Shown here: piece after piece, positions 36,987-45,073 of the stretch
How the letters are laid out: each line of letters starts with the position of its first letter
How positions within the stretch are numbered: position 1 is the stretch's first letter
Source of the DNA: Ampullimonas aquatilis
GTDB lineage: Bacteria; Pseudomonadota; Gammaproteobacteria; Burkholderiales; Burkholderiaceae_D
Direction of reading: 5' to 3'
DNA: 64,000 nt
Assembly: GCF_049675895.1 (NCBI RefSeq)
Contig: NZ_CP183834.1
Coordinates: 2,480,001 to 2,544,000, forward strand
Notes under the pieces: generated by a model
Database searches by the model: none
Seen by the model: only the letters and a program-made list of their open reading frames with translations
Told to the model about the DNA's origin: nothing
Position numbers and translations under genes: made by a program

Positions 36987-38657
36987 ATGACTGCTACTTT
37001 GCTTGAACAATATGGCCCGCGTGAATCCATGGAATATGATGTCGTGATCGTAGGCGCCGGCCCAGCCGGCCTGGCCGCCGCGATTCGCATCAAACAACTG
37101 GCAGCCGAACAAGGCAAAGAAATTTCTGTTGTGGTGCTGGAAAAAGGCTCGGAAGTGGGCGCCCATATTCTGTCTGGCGCAGTCATGGACCCGATCGCCT
37201 TGAATGAGCTGATCCCCAATTGGCAAGAGCTCGGCGCGCCGCTCACTCAACCCGTCACCGCCGACCGCTTTTTATTTTTGACCGAAAAAAGTGCCATTCA
37301 AACCCCCAATGCGCTGTTGCCCGACTGCTTTCACAATATGGGTAACTACGTCATTTCGCTGGGTAATGTCGTGCGCTGGCTCGGTCAGCAGGCCGAGGCA
37401 CTCGGCGTAGAAATCTTTCCAGGCTTTGCCGCTGCTGAGATTCTGTATACCGAACAAGGCGCAGTACGTGGCATTGCTACCGGCAATATGGGCATTGGCA
37501 AAGATGGCCAACCTACCGAAAACTTTCAGCTCGGCATGGAGCTATTGGGTAAATACACCTTTTTTGCCGAAGGCGCACGCGGTCATTTAGGTAAGCAACT
37601 CATCAGCAAATATCAGCTTGATGCGGATCGTGACCCACAAACCTATGCGATTGGTATCAAAGAGTTATGGGAAATTGATCCGGCCAAACATCAGCCGGGC
37701 CTGGTCATGCATACCGCAGGTTGGCCGCTCGATACCAGCACCTACGGTGGCTCCTTCCTCTATCACCTCGAAAACAATCAGATCGCAGTCGGCTTTGTGG
37801 TGGGACTGTCTTATGCCAATCCTTATCTGAGCCCCTTTGAAGAATTTCAGCGTTATAAAACCCACCCCGCCATTCGCACCCTGTTTGAAGGCGGCAAGCG
37901 GATTTCATATGGGGCTCGCGCCATTACAGCAGGCGGCTGGCAGTCATTACCCAAGCTGGTCTTTCCCGGTGGCGCACTGATTGGCTGTGATGCCGGCTTT
38001 CTGAATGCCTCGCGCATCAAGGGTTCGCATGCTGCCATCAAGAGCGGCATGATGGCTGCCGAGGCCGCCGTTGCTGCACTCGGCGCCGAGCGCAGTGGTG
38101 ATGAACTCAGCGCCTATCCCCAAGCCTACCAACAAAGCTGGCTGCAGGAAGAACTGCACAAGGCACGCAATTTCAAACCAATTTTGAGCAAGCACTTATA
38201 CATTGGTGCACCGCTACTGTTTATTGATCAAAAAATCTTCAAGGGCAAAGCCCCCTGGACGCTGCATCATCAGCACGCCGATCATACCTATCTGCGTCCG
38301 GCCACCGAGTTTGCCCCCATTGAATATCCCAAACCAGACGGCGTGTTGACCTTTGATCGCCTCTCATCGGTCTTTATTTCCAATACCAACCATGAAGAAA
38401 ACCAGCCCGCACATCTGACCCTCAAGGATGACTCAGTGCCAGTACACATCAACCTTGCCCAATATGCAGGGCCGGAAGCACGCTACTGCCCTGCTGGCGT
38501 GTATGAGTTTGTGCGCAATGACGCCGGTGATAATCGCCTGCAGATCAACGCGCAAAACTGTGTGCATTGCAAGACCTGTGACATCAAAGACCCTACTCAA
38601 AATATTGTCTGGGTGACACCCGAAGGTGGCGGCGGGCCTAATTACCCCAATATGTAA
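36987..38657 (+). CDS. etfD: Electron transfer flavoprotein-ubiquinone oxidoreductase
   Basis: 556 residues from the ATG at 36987 (GGAAAA upstream); a GTG at 36951 is a weaker alternative. The FAD site VIVGAGPAGLAAAIR is at about 18-32, a quinone/FAD-binding body follows, and the C-terminal 4Fe-4S domain contains CPAGVYEF and NCVHCKTCDIKDP before a PNYPNM end. It passes electrons from ETF, reduced by acyl-CoA dehydrogenases, to ubiquinone at the inner membrane. Full-length. No etfAB in the window. Confidence 0.96.
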   Translation: MTATLLEQYGPRESMEYDVVIVGAGPAGLAAAIRIKQLAAEQGKEISVVVLEKGSEVGAHILSGAVMDPIALNELIPNWQELGAPLTQPVTADRFLFLTEKSAIQTPNALLPDCFHNMGNYVISLGNVVRWLGQQAEALGVEIFPGFAAAEILYTEQGAVRGIATGNMGIGKDGQPTENFQLGMELLGKYTFFAEGARGHLGKQLISKYQLDADRDPQTYAIGIKELWEIDPAKHQPGLVMHTAGWPLDTSTYGGSFLYHLENNQIAVGFVVGLSYANPYLSPFEEFQRYKTHPAIRTLFEGGKRISYGARAITAGGWQSLPKLVFPGGALIGCDAGFLNASRIKGSHAAIKSGMMAAEAAVAALGAERSGDELSAYPQAYQQSWLQEELHKARNFKPILSKHLYIGAPLLFIDQKIFKGKAPWTLHHQHADHTYLRPATEFAPIEYPKPDGVLTFDRLSSVFISNTNHEENQPAHLTLKDDSVPVHINLAQYAGPEARYCPAGVYEFVRNDAGDNRLQINAQNCVHCKTCDIKDPTQNIVWVTPEGGGGPNYPNM

Positions 38658-38939
38658 TCAAGCCTAGCCTCACCACCACAATAGGCCAGACACTGCACAG
38701 CAGGTCTGGCCTGTTTTTTTATTGACACTAATCCATTCAGCAGCAAGTTTCATCAATTCTTCTTATACTGATGCCAAGCTTTGGTATGGCAAGCCGTCAA
38801 CGCATGATGACTTGACCGACACCTTGGACGCACAGCATCCACCACGAGATGCTGAAATAAAACGACCTTCTGTATCTGTTCAGCTTTTCAGCGAGGATTT
38901 AGGCTATGACCCGAGTTGAACCCGCCCTTTGGAGAACCC

Positions 38940-39797
38940 ATGTTTAAAAATCAAATATTGACCAGTCTCGTCTTGACTCTTGGCACTACCGCCAGCCTGA
39001 CCAGCCCGATGATCCAAGCCGCCGAGCCGGTGACCTCGGTGCGCCTTTATGCACTGGATTGCGGCAAGGTCGACGTCAAGGATATGAGCTTTTTTTCTGA
39101 CACCGGTGAATACGATGGCAAGCCTGCCACACTGGTGGACCCCTGCTATGTGATTCGCCATCCCAAAGGCACCCTGGTGTGGGACACCGGCCTGGGTGAC
39201 AAAATGGCGGAGAGCAAGGATGGTGTCACTGATGGCGTCTTTCATATGGTGGTGCCAGTCACGTTGAGCAGCCAGCTCAAGGCAATTGGCCTGACACCCG
39301 ACGAAGTGGAATTTGTCGCCTTCTCACACTTCCATTTTGATCACACCGGCAATGCCAATTTGTTTGAAAAATCAACCTGGATTGTGAATCAGAATGAAGT
39401 CAATTGGGCCACATCCACACCAAGCCCATTTGGTGTCAACGCCGCATCGTTTAGCAACATCAAACAAGTCAAAACGCAAATGATTACTGGCGACCATGAC
39501 GTCTTTGGTGATGGCAGTGTGCGCATCTTCAAAGTACCCGGCCACACACCTGGCAGCCAGGTACTGGCCATCAAACTCAACAAGGCTGGCACGGTGATTT
39601 TGTCAGGCGACCTGTATCACACCAAAGACAACCGCAAATATCATCGCGTTCCCGGCTTTAACGTCAGCCGCGCTGACACGCTGGCCTCCATTGACCGTAT
39701 TGAAACCATTGTCAAAAACACCCATGGCCGCCTGTATGTGCAACATGACGCCAATGACTTCAAGGCCTTGCCAAAATTTCCGGCCTACCTCGAATAA
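38940..39797 (+). CDS. Exported metallo-beta-lactamase-fold hydrolase, AHL-lactonase-like
   Basis: 285 residues from the ATG at 38940, preceded by GGAGA. A signal peptide (hydrophobic 7-18, cleavage near IQAAE, residue 28) implies export. The zinc motif SHFHFDH puts ligands at His130, His132, Asp134 and His135; GHTPGSQ, SGDLYH and VQHDAND supply the later His/Asp ligands. The overall layout follows N-acyl-homoserine lactonases of the AttM/AiiA group. With luxR/luxI 7-10 kb away it may degrade the cell's own or foreign signal; other lactones are possible substrates. Confidence 0.78.
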   Translation: MFKNQILTSLVLTLGTTASLTSPMIQAAEPVTSVRLYALDCGKVDVKDMSFFSDTGEYDGKPATLVDPCYVIRHPKGTLVWDTGLGDKMAESKDGVTDGVFHMVVPVTLSSQLKAIGLTPDEVEFVAFSHFHFDHTGNANLFEKSTWIVNQNEVNWATSTPSPFGVNAASFSNIKQVKTQMITGDHDVFGDGSVRIFKVPGHTPGSQVLAIKLNKAGTVILSGDLYHTKDNRKYHRVPGFNVSRADTLASIDRIETIVKNTHGRLYVQHDANDFKALPKFPAYLE

Positions 39798-39813
39798 GTT
39801 GGTATTAAGTTTA

Positions 39814-39886
39814 GTCGGCTGATTTCAAGCCGGGCTGATTGTTTGCAACAACCATCCATCATTCAGCCCTGAGCAGATCAGCCGAC
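39814..39886 (+). terminator. Nested hairpin after the lactonase-like gene
   Basis: GTCGGCTGAT (39814-39823) pairs with ATCAGCCGAC (39877-39886); inside it GGGCTGA (39832-39838) pairs with TCAGCCC (39863-39869). Strong structure between the lactonase stop and the riboswitch, so it should separate the two transcripts, although no T-run follows. Confidence 0.45.
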
Positions 39887-39979
39887 CGTATCAACCAGAA
39901 CCGTCCGGCCAGCCGGCAACTGGCCAGGTTCATCAAAAGTAAGACGGCTGCCAGCCAGATCGGTTAAGATTCAAGCTGT

Positions 39980-40137
39980 CATTGGGGAGTAGCCGCCCTT
40001 CACCTCGGGCTTGCGTCAACATACTTGGTCGGATCGATCATGGCGCAAGCAGCATGGATGTGCTTCATTTCATCCAGCCTGGCAAGACCTTTGACCTTTT
40101 CCCACTGCCTATGGCCGGAGTGGGTTGAGGTCAATGG
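39980..40137 (+). promoter_or_regulatory. yybP-ykoY manganese riboswitch
   Basis: The conserved pieces are all visible in order: GGGGAGTAGCC at 39984, GTCAACATACTTGG near 40014, GGCAAGACCTTTGACC at 40081-40096 and the closing TTGAGGTCAATGG. This RNA binds Mn2+ and turns on exporters. The exporter start codon is 25 bases downstream, consistent with control of translation or termination. Confidence 0.92.
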
Positions 40138-40161
40138 ATCATCACCGGCCTGGAGTCAAAT

Positions 40162-40737
40162 ATGGAAGCCTTTCTCATCTCTACCGGTATCGTCGCTCTT
40201 GCTGAAATTGGCGACAAGACCCAACTGCTCGCGTTTCTGCTCGCCGCCAAATTTCGTAAGCCCGTCCCCATCATTGCCGGTATTCTGGTCGCCACCCTCG
40301 TCAACCATGGCTTTGCTGGCGCACTCGGCGCGTGGATTCATAACCTGATTGACCCCATCACATTACGCTGGATTTTAGGTATCTCTTTTATTGCCATGGC
40401 AGCCTGGATTCTGGTACCCGACAAGATCGATGAGGATGACGCCAAGCTTGCCCATATGGGCGTCTTTGGTACCACGCTCGTGGCATTTTTTCTGGCCGAG
40501 ATGGGCGACAAAACCCAGATTGCCACCATCGCCCTCGCCGCGCAATATCACCAGCTCTTTGCCGTGGTGGCAGGCACCACACTAGGCATGATGATCGCCA
40601 ACGTCCCCGCGGTTTTGTTTGGCAACCAAATCGCCAGCCGTATGCCAGTGCAACTGGTACACCGGATTGCTGCGGCCATCTTTGCCGTACTTGGCATTGC
40701 CACTTTACTGGGGCTGGGACAGGGCTTGGGGGTTTGA
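40162..40737 (+). CDS. TMEM165/GDT1 (UPF0016) family manganese exporter
   Basis: 191 residues with six hydrophobic helices arranged as an inverted repeat. Each half has the signature E-x-G-D-K-T: EIGDKT at 15-20 and EMGDKT at 113-118, which hold the cation. Bacterial members export Mn2+ (MneA/MntX type). The Mn riboswitch directly upstream independently supports that substrate. No ribosome site is prominent, which fits sequestration by the riboswitch. Confidence 0.92.
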   Translation: MEAFLISTGIVALAEIGDKTQLLAFLLAAKFRKPVPIIAGILVATLVNHGFAGALGAWIHNLIDPITLRWILGISFIAMAAWILVPDKIDEDDAKLAHMGVFGTTLVAFFLAEMGDKTQIATIALAAQYHQLFAVVAGTTLGMMIANVPAVLFGNQIASRMPVQLVHRIAAAIFAVLGIATLLGLGQGLGV

Positions 40738-40781
40738 TGGTCAATCTGCAACAATGCCGTTGATGCTACTGGCGTTGCCAG

Positions 40782-40816
40782 GTTTGATTGCAGTTGCAGA
40801 CCACCTGCAATCAAAC
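40782..40816 (+). terminator. Perfect 12-bp hairpin between the Mn exporter and dapC
   Basis: GTTTGATTGCAG (40782-40793) and CTGCAATCAAAC (40805-40816) are exact complements with an 11-base loop. No T-run follows. Probably ends or protects the exporter mRNA. Confidence 0.5.
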
Positions 40817-40896
40817 TCACGCAAGCACCTTCAACCTTTATAATCCCCCCTCACCCTTTATTACCCACCTTTACCCGCTGACTACAGCCGCTCAAC

Positions 40897-42081
40897 GTGA
40901 ATCCATTTCTGCAAAAGCTTCAGACTTATCCTTTTGAAAAACTGCGCAAGTTGACTGCGCAGGTCACCCCCAATGCTGCGTATAGCGCAATCTCATTAGG
41001 GATTGGCGAGCCCAAGCACGCGACGCCGCAATTTATTAAAGATGAGTTAAGCAAGGGTTTGAGTGGTTTGGCGGTGTATCCGGCGACACTGGGCACGGCG
41101 CCGTTGCGCGAAGCAATTGCGCACTGGCTGCAGCGGCGTTATGGCTTGCAACTGGATGCCGCGACGCAGATTTTGCCGGTGAATGGCTCGCGCGAGGCGC
41201 TCTTTGCACTGACGCAAACGGTGGTGGATGCCAGCCGCGAGGCTTATGTGCTGTGCCCCAATCCGTTTTACCAAATTTATGAAGGGGCAGCTTATCTGGC
41301 GGGTGCCACGCCCTATTTTGTGAATGCCGATCCAGCGCGCAATTTTGCGACTGACTGGGCCAGCGTGCCTGAAGCGGTCTGGCAAAAAACCCAATTGCTG
41401 TTTACCTGCTCGCCCGGCAACCCCACCGGTGCGGTGATGCCTTTAAGTGAGTGGCAGATGTTGTTTGCATTGTCGGACCGCTATGGTTTTGTGATTGCCT
41501 CGGACGAATGCTATTCGGAAATTTATTTTGACGAAGCCCAGCCACCACTTGGCGCTTTACAAGCCGCTGCACAACTGGGACGTGACGCACGCAATATCGT
41601 GATGTTGTCCAGTTTGTCCAAGCGCAGCAATGTGCCGGGCCTGCGTTCGGGCTTTGTGGCCGGTGACGCCAATATCATCAAACCCTTTTTGTTGTATCGC
41701 ACCTATCATGGCAGCGCCATGAGTTTGCCGGTACAAGCAGCCAGTGTGGCGGCCTGGCAAGACGAAAGCCATGTGCTGGCTAATCGTGAGTTGTATCGCA
41801 CCAAGTTTGCCCAGGTCACACCACGCTTGCAAAGCGTGCTGGATGTGCAAATGCCCGATGCCGGATTTTATTTGTGGGTAGGAACCCCGATTGCAGACGA
41901 GGATTTCGCGGTCCGGCTGCTGGCTGACTATAATGTGACGGTATTGCCTGGCAGTTATCTGGCGCGCGAGTCCAACGGCGTGAATCCGGGACGTAACCGA
42001 GTTCGCCTGGCGCTGGTGGCCGAGGTCGCCGAATGTCTAGAGGGCGCACGGCGGATCGCCGAATTTGCCAGTAAGCTGTAA
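40897..42081 (+). CDS. dapC: Succinyldiaminopimelate transaminase
   Basis: 394 residues from a GTG at 40897. A fold-type I PLP aminotransferase: ISLGIGEPKHATP at the N-terminus, CSPGNPTGAV, SDECYSEIYFDE and the PLP lysine in SSLSKRSNVPGLRSG. The DapC type amino-donates glutamate to N-succinyl-2-amino-6-ketopimelate in lysine and peptidoglycan biosynthesis. The dapD gene 178 bases downstream supports this over other aminotransferases. Confidence 0.93.
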   Translation: MNPFLQKLQTYPFEKLRKLTAQVTPNAAYSAISLGIGEPKHATPQFIKDELSKGLSGLAVYPATLGTAPLREAIAHWLQRRYGLQLDAATQILPVNGSREALFALTQTVVDASREAYVLCPNPFYQIYEGAAYLAGATPYFVNADPARNFATDWASVPEAVWQKTQLLFTCSPGNPTGAVMPLSEWQMLFALSDRYGFVIASDECYSEIYFDEAQPPLGALQAAAQLGRDARNIVMLSSLSKRSNVPGLRSGFVAGDANIIKPFLLYRTYHGSAMSLPVQAASVAAWQDESHVLANRELYRTKFAQVTPRLQSVLDVQMPDAGFYLWVGTPIADEDFAVRLLADYNVTVLPGSYLARESNGVNPGRNRVRLALVAEVAECLEGARRIAEFASKL

Positions 42082-42145
42082 AGATAAAACCAATTAAATT
42101 TTGCGATTGGCATGCCCTGATAATGCTAATCGCGTCATCACCTGA

Positions 42146-42180
42146 TTGGCTGGCAATTTGATTCATTGCGCCAGCCCCAA
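42146..42180 (+). terminator. Hairpin between dapC and dapD
   Basis: TTGGCTGGC pairs imperfectly with GCCAGCCCCAA (42170-42180). The 3' arm with its flank, TTCATTGCGCCAGCCC, is almost the same as in the fliK-fliL hairpin at 5741-5775. No T-run. Confidence 0.4.
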
Positions 42181-42259
42181 GTTTTTTATGACCAACCCGA
42201 TGTTGCAGTGCTGCGCCAGTCATAAGCTGCCTGCTTCATCACTAACCTGACAATCAACC

Positions 42260-43084
42260 ATGTCCAACGAATTACAAGCCATTATCGACGCCGCGTGGGA
42301 AGACCGCGCCAATATTGCCCCAGTGACTGCACCCGCCAAAGTGGGCGAAGCCGTGGCGCACGTGATCGAAGAACTCAATAAGGGTACGCTGCGTGTCGCC
42401 GAAAAACTCAATGGCGAATGGGTCGTGCACCAGTGGGTTAAAAAAGCCGTGCTGCTGTCATTTCGCCTGGAAGAAAACATTCCTATCGCCGGTGGCGGTG
42501 GCATTCAGTACTTTGATAAAGTACCCACCAAATTTGCCGACTACTCCGCCGAAGAGTTTCGTCGTGGCGGCTTTCGCGTGGTTCCTCCCGCAGTGGCACG
42601 CCGTGGCAGCTTCATCGGCAAGAACGTGGTGCTGATGCCGTCCTACGTCAATATTGGTGCTTATGTTGATGAAGGCACGATGGTCGATACCTGGGCAACC
42701 GTGGGCTCCTGTGCGCAGATTGGCAAGAATGTCCATCTGTCCGGTGGCGTCGGCATTGGTGGCGTACTCGAGCCACTGCAAGCCAATCCGACCATCATCG
42801 GTGACAACTGCTTTATTGGCGCCCGCTCCGAAGTGGTGGAAGGTGTGATTGTGGAAGACAACTGTGTGATTTCGATGGGTGTCTACATCGGCCAATCCAC
42901 CAAAATTTACGACCGCGCCACCGGCGAAGTGATTTACGGTCGCGTGCCCGAAGGCTCCGTCGTGGTATCAGGCAACCTGCCTTCTGCCGATGGCAAGTAC
43001 AGCCTTTACTGCGCGGTCATTGTCAAACGCGTGGATGCACAAACCCGCTCCAAAACCAGCATTAACGAACTGCTGCGCGCCTGA
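42260..43084 (+). CDS. dapD: Tetrahydrodipicolinate N-succinyltransferase
   Basis: 274 residues, standard length. The N-terminal helical domain is followed by left-handed beta-helix hexapeptide repeats: VVLMPSYVNIGAYVDEGTMVD (described in parts: NIGAYV, GTMVDT), GGVGIGGVLEP and IIGDNCFIGARSEVVEG. It transfers succinyl from succinyl-CoA to tetrahydrodipicolinate, the step before DapC in the succinylase branch. It follows dapC on the same strand. Copy E of the dispersed element lies about 95 bases after its stop. Confidence 0.97.
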   Translation: MSNELQAIIDAAWEDRANIAPVTAPAKVGEAVAHVIEELNKGTLRVAEKLNGEWVVHQWVKKAVLLSFRLEENIPIAGGGGIQYFDKVPTKFADYSAEEFRRGGFRVVPPAVARRGSFIGKNVVLMPSYVNIGAYVDEGTMVDTWATVGSCAQIGKNVHLSGGVGIGGVLEPLQANPTIIGDNCFIGARSEVVEGVIVEDNCVISMGVYIGQSTKIYDRATGEVIYGRVPEGSVVVSGNLPSADGKYSLYCAVIVKRVDAQTRSKTSINELLRA

Positions 43085-43174
43085 TTGCACGGTGTCACGC
43101 ACCATTTGGCGGCCAATAAATCGCCGTCAGATGGTGAGAATGCGCTTCCTGTTTTTATGCCATTTTTTGATAAA

Positions 43175-43255
43175 AAATAGGGAGTATCATCAATAATTAA
43201 CCTATATAGTACGTTTTAACTTATTCCTTAAAAATACTTATAGGGGGTATTTTAA
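43175..43255 (+). repeat. Dispersed intergenic element, copy E
   Basis: GGAGTAT at 43181 and GGGGTAT at 43244 are 63 bases apart. The middle reads TATATAGTACGTTTTAACTTAT. AAAATAC (43231-43237) pairs perfectly with GTATTTT (43247-43253). ATAGG/CCTAT near the 5' box gives the first stem. Same subtype as copy D. Oriented with dapD. The rest of 43085-43530 has no gene I can support. Confidence 0.75.
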
Positions 43256-43530
43256 TATCGCACGACTTGCTGCCGAGCATTCGCTGCCGTGTCTCACTCA
43301 CCCTGCTGCAAGGTATTCTGCCGCTGCAGCCAGCTCGGCCAACCATCAGCCCGATGCACTGACATCCTCATCAACTTCAATCAGGCTATCGCTTTTCGTC
43401 GGTTAGCTTCGTCAACATCGACTTGTTTCATAAAGTAACCGGCAGGCCAAACCGCAAATTGTTCCACCCGTTTTTGCTTGCGCTGCACTACTCTCCCTTC
43501 AGTTCAGAGACAAAAAACAGGAGCAGCACC

Positions 43531-44673
43531 ATGGCAATGGAAAGACTATTTCACCTGATGTCAGAAAAAGGGGCATCCGACATGTTTCTCGCGGTCGGCT
43601 CACCCGTACACATCAAGATCAATGGCCTGACCATCCCCATCAACCAGCAACGGCTGGACAATACGCGGATTCGTTCATTACTCAACGAGGTCATCACGCC
43701 CGAACGAATGGTCGAACTGGAAAACACCAATGAACTCAACATCGGTCTGCCCGTCACCGGCGTCGGTAGTTTCCGGCTTTCGGCGTTTCGTCAGCGTGGC
43801 TCCTTTTCTGCGGTGATTCGTTATATTCCCAGTGACATTCCCGCGCTGGGTTCATTAGGAGTTCCAGAAGCCCTGAGCACTTTGATTCTGGAAAAACGCG
43901 GCCTGATCTTGATGGTGGGTGCCACCGGCTCTGGCAAATCAACTTCGCTGGCAGCCATGCTCGATTACCGCAACGAACAGATGCCCGGCCATATTTTGAC
44001 GATTGAAGATCCGATCGAATATGTGTTTCGCAATAAAAAATCGATCATCAACCAGCGTGAAATCGGCTCCGACGCAGCCAGTCTGCAAATCGCACTGAAA
44101 AACGCCTTGCGCCAGGCACCCGACTGCATCTTGATTGGTGAGATTCGTGATCGCGAAACCATGACCGCGGCACTGGCATATGCGCAGTCAGGTCACTTGT
44201 GTCTGGCCACCCTGCACGCCAATAACAGTTATCACGCGCTGAACCGGATCTTGTCGTTCTATCCGCTGGAAAGCCGTAACGCCTTGCTGGCCGATATGTC
44301 CTCCTCGTTAAAAGCCATCATCTCGCAACGCCTGCTGCGCGCTAAACGCGGCGGGCGTGTCCCCGCGGCAGAAATCATGATCAACAGCCGTCATGTGTCC
44401 GAGCTGATTGAGCAAGGCGATATCAATGGCATCAAGGCGGCCATGGAAAAAAGTCTGGCACCCGGCTCACTCACCTTTGAACAATCACTCGCCCAATTGA
44501 TTCGTGATGAAATGGTCACACAAGAAGAAGCCCTGGCCCACTCCGACTCGCCCACCAATTTGCTATGGGTACTGGAAAACAACTTTGTGGCCAGTGCACA
44601 TTTGCCACCCGAACCAGTTATTGAAGAAACCCCAACCGGCCCATCGTTCAGTGAATTCACTCTGGAGATGTAA
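43531..44673 (+). CDS. pilU: PilT/PilU-type twitching motility ATPase
   Basis: 380 residues from the ATG at 43531, preceded by AGGAG; the frame reaches back to 43423 without a ribosome site. Walker A is GATGSGKS, the Asp box and Walker B lie in TIEDPIEYVF and ILIGEIRD, and the His box ATLHANNSYHAL follows. The start MERLFHLMSEKGASDMFLAVGSP and the acidic C-terminal tail of ~30 residues beyond the PilT core are PilU-like. It powers type IV pilus retraction together with PilT. The dapC-dapD-pilU order is probably ancestral here. Confidence 0.88.
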   Translation: MAMERLFHLMSEKGASDMFLAVGSPVHIKINGLTIPINQQRLDNTRIRSLLNEVITPERMVELENTNELNIGLPVTGVGSFRLSAFRQRGSFSAVIRYIPSDIPALGSLGVPEALSTLILEKRGLILMVGATGSGKSTSLAAMLDYRNEQMPGHILTIEDPIEYVFRNKKSIINQREIGSDAASLQIALKNALRQAPDCILIGEIRDRETMTAALAYAQSGHLCLATLHANNSYHALNRILSFYPLESRNALLADMSSSLKAIISQRLLRAKRGGRVPAAEIMINSRHVSELIEQGDINGIKAAMEKSLAPGSLTFEQSLAQLIRDEMVTQEEALAHSDSPTNLLWVLENNFVASAHLPPEPVIEETPTGPSFSEFTLEM

Positions 44674-45073
44674 GCAGGGATTTCATGAGTATTGAATCAA
44701 TAGTGTCTACGATATCTGCTTTCTTCCCGAAAACGGACCTAGCCATCTTTTTTCATTTCATGCTGGCTTCACATTGATCGATGCTGAGACCTGCCACAAC
44801 AATGGCAGGGGGTTTATGGGTATTGACTTACCATAACCATCCAACTCACCACCAAACTCTTCACCATGCACACAATAACATGAAGGGCAATCAACTTAGT
44901 GTCTTGAAAACCAAACCGGTGACAAAGCAATGATCGTGTAAACCATGACAGCCATTGTTCAAGGCAGACACATCGTGGAACTTGGGATGGCAACACGATC
45001 CATCGATTGGAAAGTAATTACCCGCGCTTGCTCAACAAAGGGTCTCGTGATCATCCAGGCGAGGATGTCATAA
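44674..45073. other. 400-bp gap at the left edge of the inserted block
   Basis: No credible ORF, RNA or repeat recognised. An imperfect hairpin CCTGCCACAACAATGGCAGG lies near 44792. This stretch separates pilU from the MocR block. I looked for transposase remnants in all frames and saw none I could name. Confidence 0.4.

Noticed and set aside
38722..38919. 65-codon frame between etfD and the lactonase-like gene
   Set aside because: TTG start without a ribosome site, no recognisable domain, and it overlaps the likely promoter of the downstream gene.
44814..44996. 60-codon minus-strand frame left of the MocR gene
   Set aside because: Cys/Val/Trp-rich, no ribosome site and no similarity I can name; not evidence for a transposase remnant.
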